Shown in pieces: positions 33,715 through 38,180 of a DNA stretch of 38,180 nt. The stretch is from Betaproteobacteria bacterium (GTDB lineage: Bacteria; Pseudomonadota; Gammaproteobacteria; Burkholderiales; Burkholderiaceae_C): assembly GCA_009921265.1 (NCBI GenBank), contig RFYV01000029.1, positions 1-38,180 of the forward strand. The letters are read 5' to 3'. The stretch's first letter is position 1, and each line of letters starts with the position of its first letter. Below the pieces are notes generated by a model. It did no database searches. It had not been told where the DNA came from and saw nothing but the letters and a program-made list of their open reading frames with translations. The position numbers were made by a program, and so were the translations under genes.

Positions 33715-34677
33715 ATGAACGACAACAAATTACCCAATCGCGCCTCGGTCCATGCGGTTCACTCACTTGATCGCGTGGTGTTTACGGTGCCCGACCTTCA
33801 AAAAGCCGTGGATTACTTCTCGGTTTTTGGCTTGGATGTGAAGCAACGCAAAACCCAAGTGGATTTACACACCCTCAACCACACGCATTGTTGGGCCAGC
33901 ATTCACCAAGGTGGCGATAAGAAAAAATTACAGTACATGGTGTTTGCCGCTTATCCAGAGGACATGAAAGCAATTGTTGAGCGAATTGCAAAATCAAGCT
34001 ATTCCCATGGAACACCACATCCTTTAGGAAGCAACGAAGGCTTTTGGGTGGTTCACCCAGAAGGTTTTTATATTCAAGTGATTGAAGCAAAAAAATCTTC
34101 ACCACAAGAAAAATCTGCGCCCAGCATCACACCACGTGCTCCTGTAGGTAAAGGAAACGCACCAACACGATCAAGCATCAAACAAGTAAGACCCCGAAGA
34201 CTTTCACATGCTCTCTTATTTTCCGACAAAGTGCCAGAGTCAGTAGCGTTTTTTACAGACATCTTGGGCTTGAGAGTCACCGATCGATCCGATGATTTCA
34301 TTGTTTTCATGCACGGCATTCATGGTAGCGATCACCATATGATTGCGTTTGTTAAATCAGATGGTCCAGGACTGCATCACCTCAGTTGGGATGTGGCACA
34401 ACTCGATGATGTGGGTTTAGGTATGGAGCAAATGCTCCAAGCGGGCTACACCAAGGGATGGGGCGTCGGGCGTCACGTCCTCGGTTCAAATTATTTCTTC
34501 TACTCGCGCGATCCATGGGGAAGTTTCAGCGAGTTTTCCTATGACATTGATTTTGTACCTGGTGATCATGATTGGGACACAGGCAACTATCCAATGAATG
34601 ATTCGTTTTATGTGTGGGGACCGCAAGTCCCCGAAGAGTTTGTAATCAACTACGAAGTTGGAAACAAAACTTTATAA
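33715..34677 (+). CDS. Two-domain VOC protein, extradiol dioxygenase-like
   Basis: This 320-residue protein has the layout of type I extradiol ring-cleaving dioxygenases. The N-terminal VOC domain covers ~16-125 (HSLDRVVFTVPDLQKAVDYF, PEGFYIQVIE). A basic linker of about 35 residues rich in Ser, Pro and Lys follows, then the catalytic VOC domain from ~162. Likely iron ligands are H165 (RLSHALLF), H222 (GLHHLSWDV) and E273 (GSFSEFSYD). GSDHHMIAF supplies second-sphere histidines and GRHVLGSNYFFYSRDPWG matches the family's substrate loop. It would cleave a catechol-like ring. AGAGG precedes the ATG at 33715. Its end overlaps the convergent DUF3237 gene by 6 nt. Confidence 0.85.
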   Translation: MNDNKLPNRASVHAVHSLDRVVFTVPDLQKAVDYFSVFGLDVKQRKTQVDLHTLNHTHCWASIHQGGDKKKLQYMVFAAYPEDMKAIVERIAKSSYSHGTPHPLGSNEGFWVVHPEGFYIQVIEAKKSSPQEKSAPSITPRAPVGKGNAPTRSSIKQVRPRRLSHALLFSDKVPESVAFFTDILGLRVTDRSDDFIVFMHGIHGSDHHMIAFVKSDGPGLHHLSWDVAQLDDVGLGMEQMLQAGYTKGWGVGRHVLGSNYFFYSRDPWGSFSEFSYDIDFVPGDHDWDTGNYPMNDSFYVWGPQVPEEFVINYEVGNKTL

Positions 34678-35127
34678 AACCTCGTACACGTCATAGATAG
34701 GGCCCGTGCTTTCGCGTCGACCTGTTGCAACAGACACGATGCGGTTTAGCCAGCTGTATTTTTCACTGGCTGTTTCAAATACTGGAACCATTCGAAAATA
34801 ATATTGCGCGGGATCAACTTTTTCGCCTTTGTTAAGTCTGTCCATCACTTCTTTGGGGCCGTGACGCAATCCACGATACGACATGTAAATGAGTTGATCA
34901 TCATCGGTTTGCAATGTGAGTCGCACATCCAACGTTAAAACACCATCGGGGCGCATCAGCAACCAATCGCCGCCAGGCGCAGAAGCCACTTTGCCACGCA
35001 TGCGTTCACCTTCAAAGTGGCCACCACTGACTTGTGCAATTTTTCGACTACCCATGGGCGTTTGACCTAAATCGGTGATGCTGGGCACGGTGAGTACCAG
35101 TTGAAAAATAGGTTTAGTTTGAATCAT
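34672..35127 (-). CDS. DUF3237 domain-containing protein
   Basis: This 151-residue protein matches DUF3237. FQLVLTVPSITDLGQTPMGSRKIAQVSGG is followed by FEGERMRGKVASAPGGDWLLMRPDGVLTLDVRLTL, LIYMSYRGLRHG and YYFRMVPVFETASEKYSWLNRIVSVATG. This is a small beta-barrel family of unknown biochemical role, often found among aromatic catabolism genes. AAGGAG lies upstream of the ATG. It begins 21 nt after the end of the DMT transporter gene and is probably co-transcribed with it. Confidence 0.9.
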   Translation of the reverse strand: MIQTKPIFQLVLTVPSITDLGQTPMGSRKIAQVSGGHFEGERMRGKVASAPGGDWLLMRPDGVLTLDVRLTLQTDDDQLIYMSYRGLRHGPKEVMDRLNKGEKVDPAQYYFRMVPVFETASEKYSWLNRIVSVATGRRESTGPIYDVYEVL

Positions 35128-35148
35128 GAAAGTCTCCTTGATTAAAAA

Positions 35149-36078
35149 TTAGTTGTGATTTTTTGAATATATTTTTTTGATTTGTTCACTGGGCAACAAC
35201 ACCACTATCATAGCCAACAAAATTAAAATCAATGCGCTGATGTCTTCGATAGTGACAGCCTCACCCAACACCAAGGCGCCTCCCGTGACGCCAAAAACAG
35301 GCACCAACATAATCGATAAGCCGCTAGAAACTGCAGAAAGTTTACGAGCCACATGAAACCAAGCAAGGTAGCTAATCGCAAAAGCGACAACACCGTTATA
35401 AACAATGGCCAACCATTGCAGTAAATTGGGCCACTGCCATAGATGGCGCTCAAACAAACAAGTCACTAAAAGGAAAGCAAAAAATGCAATGACAAAGGCC
35501 CAAAAACTGAGACTGATTCCATGAAGACTTAACTTGGCGTTTTTCATCATGGCGTTACCAATACCCCAAGTAACAGCTGCAATCACCATCACGCCCACAC
35601 CCATGGGCTTGTTACCCCATTGACCTGCACTGTCCCATGCCAACAACATCGCAGCACTCATCGCTAATGCAATGCCCAGCATCGCTCGCCATGTGATTTT
35701 TTCTTTGAATAGTAAAGCACTCGCAAGCAAAGCCCAAACTGGCATGGTGTAACCAATGATGGCCGCACGTCCAGAATTGAGCATGCTGACTCCATAAATC
35801 ATCGGCACATGCCACCCCACCATATTAAACATGCTTAATTTAAAAACAGGCCATCTTTCTTGGATGGGGATGACAAGTGATATGCCTTTGAAATGCGCAT
35901 ACACACCTAAACAAATAAAGCCAAGCAAAAAAGTTACAGCTCTGAATGCAGAAGGTGGATAGGTATTCACAACAAATTTCATGACGGGATAATTCATACC
36001 CCATGAAACCGTCACGATCAACACCATCAATAAATCTTTGGCATTGACTTGTTCAGAATTTGCAGGCGATGCAGCCAT
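35149..36078 (-). CDS. EamA/DMT-family transporter
   Basis: This 309-residue protein has ten predicted membrane segments in two EamA repeats: residues ~12-150, with VSWGMNYPVMKFVV and IIGYTMPVWALLASALLFKEKITW, and ~157-298, with WGIGNAMMKNAKL and VPVFGVTGGALVLGEAVT. DMT proteins export or import small metabolites. There is no strong ribosome-binding site. The DUF3237 gene follows on the same strand, and the MobA-like gene is divergent, 87 nt away. It might export a toxic pathway intermediate (inference). Confidence 0.92.
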   Translation of the reverse strand: MAASPANSEQVNAKDLLMVLIVTVSWGMNYPVMKFVVNTYPPSAFRAVTFLLGFICLGVYAHFKGISLVIPIQERWPVFKLSMFNMVGWHVPMIYGVSMLNSGRAAIIGYTMPVWALLASALLFKEKITWRAMLGIALAMSAAMLLAWDSAGQWGNKPMGVGVMVIAAVTWGIGNAMMKNAKLSLHGISLSFWAFVIAFFAFLLVTCLFERHLWQWPNLLQWLAIVYNGVVAFAISYLAWFHVARKLSAVSSGLSIMLVPVFGVTGGALVLGEAVTIEDISALILILLAMIVVLLPSEQIKKIYSKNHN

Positions 36079-36098
36079 ATCATCAAACCACTTATATT

Positions 36099-36127
36099 AA
36101 AATATCAGAAGCAACATGGTACATCAA
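36099..36127 (-). promoter_or_regulatory. Possible sigma70-type promoter for the DMT transporter gene
   Basis: Read on the minus strand, TTGATG and TATTTT are separated by 17 bases, 21 nt before the ATG at 36078. Each element matches the consensus at four of six positions. The -35 element overlaps an inverted repeat at 36125-36140. Confidence 0.3.
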
Positions 36128-36140
36128 TTCAGTAGAATTG
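36125..36140. promoter_or_regulatory. Perfect 6-bp inverted repeat in the divergent DMT/MobA-like promoter
   Basis: CAATTC and GAATTG are exact complements separated by AGTA, between the starts at 36078 (-) and 36166 (+). It overlaps the putative -35 element of the transporter gene, as a repressor site would. Confidence 0.35.
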
Positions 36141-36165
36141 GCCTTATGTAAATGCAAAGTACAAC

Positions 36166-36804
36166 ATGACGTCAACTGATTTAAAAATTTCAGCAGTACT
36201 ACAAGCTGCAGGTTCGGCCTCACGCATGGGCTTTCGCCCCAAATGCTTAATTGAAGTCGATGGTATCCCTTTGATTGTTAAAAAAATCCAAGCTTTGCAA
36301 AATGCAGGCGTCCAAGATATTGTTGTGGTTTTAGGACATTATGCAAAAGAAATTGAGCCTCTCATTCAACACCTCAATATTCATATCGTTCAAAACCCCA
36401 ACCCCGATCAAGGTCAAATCTCGTCGCAACGTTTAGGCCTTCAACATATTTCAAATGACAGTAATACTGTCATCATGGCGTTGGCCGATCAACCCTTGAT
36501 ACAAGAGCACGACATCAGTCACATCATCACTGAATATCAAAATCGACCCAAGGGTATCGAATGGGTTTATCCAATGATTGATAGACAACCTGGCAATCCC
36601 GTTATTTTTTCAATAACGGTTGCTACGTCCATCCTATCCAAAGAAGATACCTATGGTTGTCGTGATTGGCGCAATCAAAACAGCGAGGCAGTGCATGGGG
36701 TTTTAAGCGCCAATCAACACTATGTGTTAGATATCGATACGCCCAATGATTTAATTAAAATTTCACAACAAACTGGACATTTATTCAGTTGGCCCGTGCA
36801 ATAA
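36166..36804 (+). CDS. Nucleotidyltransferase, molybdenum cofactor cytidylyltransferase-like (MocA/MobA family)
   Basis: This 212-residue NTP-transferase has ISAVLQAAGSASRMGFRPK, the nucleotide-binding LAAGxSxRMGxxK loop with an Arg-Pro insertion before the Lys. VVLGHYAKEI, QGQISSQRLGLQ, VIMALADQPLI (metal-binding Asp) and PGNPVIF follow, as in MocA, which makes the CDP-attached Mo cofactor used by xanthine-dehydrogenase-type enzymes. It lies about 9 kb from the Mo-hydroxylase genes and probably matures that enzyme (inference). No strong ribosome-binding site is visible. It ends 6 nt from the convergent Bug gene. Confidence 0.85.
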   Translation: MTSTDLKISAVLQAAGSASRMGFRPKCLIEVDGIPLIVKKIQALQNAGVQDIVVVLGHYAKEIEPLIQHLNIHIVQNPNPDQGQISSQRLGLQHISNDSNTVIMALADQPLIQEHDISHIITEYQNRPKGIEWVYPMIDRQPGNPVIFSITVATSILSKEDTYGCRDWRNQNSEAVHGVLSANQHYVLDIDTPNDLIKISQQTGHLFSWPVQ

Positions 36805-36810
36805 AAAATA

Positions 36811-37785
36811 TCAGTTGCCTTTAACGCCTGCTTTCGTAAGCAAGCTTCCCAGAGTTTCCATTTCATTTTTTAAATGTGTGCGCAAGGCTTCAGGTTTGGC
36901 TTGATCCACACTCACGGCAGATATGCCCATCGATTCCAAGCGCTTGATCACTTCGGGCTCAGTGACCGCTTTTTGTAATGATGAAATTAATTTATCTATT
37001 GCAGGCTTTGGCGTTCCTTTGGGCGCGTAGAGTCCAAAGGAAATATTGATATCTAAACCTTGTACACCCGCCTCAGCAACTGCGGGCACTTGTGGCAACG
37101 AAGGCAAACGACTTTTTCCAATGGCAGCGATGGCGCGAATTTTTCCACCCAATACAGTGGGTATGGTTCCCGATGTTTGATCACAAAGCACATCGACTTG
37201 ACCGCCCATCAAATCATTGAGTGCTGGAGCCGTTCCTTTGTATGGGATTTCATTGAGCTTGACGTTCAACGCATTCATCATCATCAAACCACACAAATGC
37301 GAAGCTGATCCCACGCCTGCATGTGCCAAACTGACTTTGGATTGATTGGCTTTGATGTAAGCAATAAACTCGTTGATGTCTTTAACAGGAAAATCACTGC
37401 GCGTCACAATCACCATTGGTCCACTGGTCGCGCGACCGATGGGATCAAAATCATCTACAGGATGGTAGTTGAGGTTTTTGTACATGGCCGCATTGGTTGC
37501 ATGACTCACATGAATCATCAACAGCGTATAACCATCTGGCTTAGATCGCGCAACTTTGGCAGTGCCAATTGAGCCCGATGCACCCGCAGTGTTATCCACC
37601 ACAATTTGTTGCCCTAAGGTTTTTTGCATCTCTTGGGCAAATACTCGAGTAATGACGTCGCCAGGCCCCCCAGGCGCATAAGGCATGACCATGGTGATGG
37701 GGTGGTTCGGATAATCTTGCGCAAAAGACTGAAGCACAAAGCCTACAGTCAGCACCATTGCGACTTTTATACAAGGACAATTCAT
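36811..37785 (-). CDS. Bug/TctC-family tripartite tricarboxylate transporter receptor
   Basis: This 324-residue receptor has a Sec signal ending LQSFA, then QDYPNHPITMVMPYAPGGPGDVITRV. Landmarks: IVVDNTAGASGSIGTAKVA, PDGYTLLMIHVSHAT, EIPYKGTAPALNDLMGGQVDVLCDQ and IRAIAAIGKSRLPSLPQVPAVAEAG. It binds an organic acid in the periplasm; no TctAB genes are in the window. GAAAG precedes the ATG. It is divergent from an MFS transporter gene, with 134 nt between starts, so the two may be co-regulated. Confidence 0.93.
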   Translation of the reverse strand: MNCPCIKVAMVLTVGFVLQSFAQDYPNHPITMVMPYAPGGPGDVITRVFAQEMQKTLGQQIVVDNTAGASGSIGTAKVARSKPDGYTLLMIHVSHATNAAMYKNLNYHPVDDFDPIGRATSGPMVIVTRSDFPVKDINEFIAYIKANQSKVSLAHAGVGSASHLCGLMMMNALNVKLNEIPYKGTAPALNDLMGGQVDVLCDQTSGTIPTVLGGKIRAIAAIGKSRLPSLPQVPAVAEAGVQGLDINISFGLYAPKGTPKPAIDKLISSLQKAVTEPEVIKRLESMGISAVSVDQAKPEALRTHLKNEMETLGSLLTKAGVKGN

Positions 37786-37830
37786 AAAAAACTTTCAAGA
37801 GATAATATGAATATTCAATTTTAGAAACAG

Positions 37831-37847
37831 TTGGTGATAAATACCAA
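37831..37847. promoter_or_regulatory. LysR-type-like inverted repeat in the Bug/MFS divergent region
   Basis: TTGGT and ACCAA are exact complements separated by seven bases, which also fits the T-N11-A pattern of LysR-type regulators. It lies between starts at 37785 (-) and 37920 (+). No LysR gene is in the window. Confidence 0.35.
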
Positions 37848-37919
37848 GGATTTACCCTCACAATAACCAACGTTACCCAAGCGACAGTCAAAACAAAACG
37901 AGTACTTTAAACTCATACC

Positions 37920-38180
37920 ATGAAACAAAAATCAGATCTCACCCCCTTACAAGTTTGGACCATTTTGGGCGGCGCTGCCGTCATGCTGAGTTTAGCTATG
38001 GGAATGCGACAAAGTTTTGGACTTTTGCAGCCGCACATGATTCGCGACATTGGCATCACTGCTGCTGATTTTTCATTAGCCGTTGCATTGCAAAATATTG
38101 TTTGGGGTGCGACACAACCTTTTGTGGGCATCATGGCTGACAAATATGGCACGCGCCCCGTTGCATTGGGTGGTGTATTG
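37920..38180 (+). CDS. MFS transporter, N-terminal part (3' end outside window)
   Basis: An ATG at 37920 opens 87 codons to the right edge. The first membrane segment is VWTILGGAAVMLSLAMGMRQSFG and the second covers FSLAVALQNIVWGATQPFVGIMADKYGTRPV. The latter contains the family's loop 2-3 motif (G-x-x-A-D-K-x-G-x-R; here GIMADKYGTRP). The protein probably transports an organic acid, given the divergent Bug receptor, but only the first quarter is visible. Confidence 0.85.
   Translation, partial: MKQKSDLTPLQVWTILGGAAVMLSLAMGMRQSFGLLQPHMIRDIGITAADFSLAVALQNIVWGATQPFVGIMADKYGTRPVALGGVL

Noticed and set aside
1..38180. CRISPR arrays, tRNA or rRNA genes, insertion sequences and integrase genes.
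   Set aside because: No regularly spaced repeats, no cloverleaf-like sequence that I could support and no transposase or integrase motifs were found by reading; a dedicated search could still find a weak case.

Overview
The window is a gene-dense stretch of a bacterial chromosome with moderate GC content. It is most likely from a betaproteobacterium, order Burkholderiales. The main reasons are five periplasmic receptors of the Bug/TctC family (a hallmark expansion of that group), a membrane-only PuuD-like protein, and the general style of the catabolic genes. This placement is inference; no rRNA or other marker gene is present. I saw no tRNA, insertion sequence, CRISPR array, phage gene or replication origin. 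No gap between genes exceeds 300 bases.

Layout. (1) 1-4227, minus strand: a probable operon transcribed from a Bug receptor (start 4227) through an amidohydrolase, a class II aldolase-like protein and a PhyH-type dioxygenase to a Gfo/Idh/MocA-like oxidoreductase that runs off the left edge. Facing away from it, 4322-6198 (+) is a second Bug receptor coupled to a second amidohydrolase. (2) 6316-9661: a small four-cysteine protein, a DUF2076 protein, and two Bug receptors that flank a decayed locus. In that locus the first ~33 codons of a sulfatase are joined, out of frame, to the C-terminal half of an aldose 1-epimerase. (3) 9692-17072: mostly housekeeping-like genes. These are a PuuD-like membrane protein with a clear terminator, a GNAT acetyltransferase, an AroE-like shikimate dehydrogenase, a third amidohydrolase, cysteine synthase, a lipoprotein methyltransferase, a YbaK-type deacylase and a membrane-bound spermidine-synthase-like protein.

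(4) 17349-36804: a large catabolic region. It holds an HpaB-family oxygenase, a flavin reductase, an HsaA-like acyl-CoA-dehydrogenase-fold oxygenase, an SMP-30 lactonase, a PuuE/NodB-fold deacetylase or amidohydrolase, a PcaD-like enol-lactonase and a 3-hydroxyisobutyrate-dehydrogenase-like enzyme. An eight-gene minus-strand operon (33051 to 24718) then encodes a complete Liv-type ABC importer and a three-subunit molybdenum hydroxylase. After it come a one-domain VOC protein, a two-domain extradiol-dioxygenase-like protein, a DUF3237 protein, a DMT exporter and a MocA/MobA-like nucleotidyltransferase. (5) 36811-38180: a fifth Bug receptor and, divergently, the start of an MFS transporter.

Reading of the whole. 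The gene content fits uptake and degradation of one or more aromatic or N-heterocyclic acids. The likely steps are import by the Liv system, hydroxylation by the Mo enzyme, further hydroxylation by the flavin oxygenases, ring cleavage by the extradiol-type enzyme, and lactone or amide hydrolysis and oxidation. The substrate cannot be named from sequence. No gene for a transcription regulator is visible in the 38 kb, although several divergent promoter regions carry operator-like inverted repeats. The strongest specific observations are the sulfatase/epimerase deletion scar, the Liv plus Mo-hydroxylase operon, the two flavin oxygenases sharing one reductase, and a class II aldolase homologue lacking key active-site residues.
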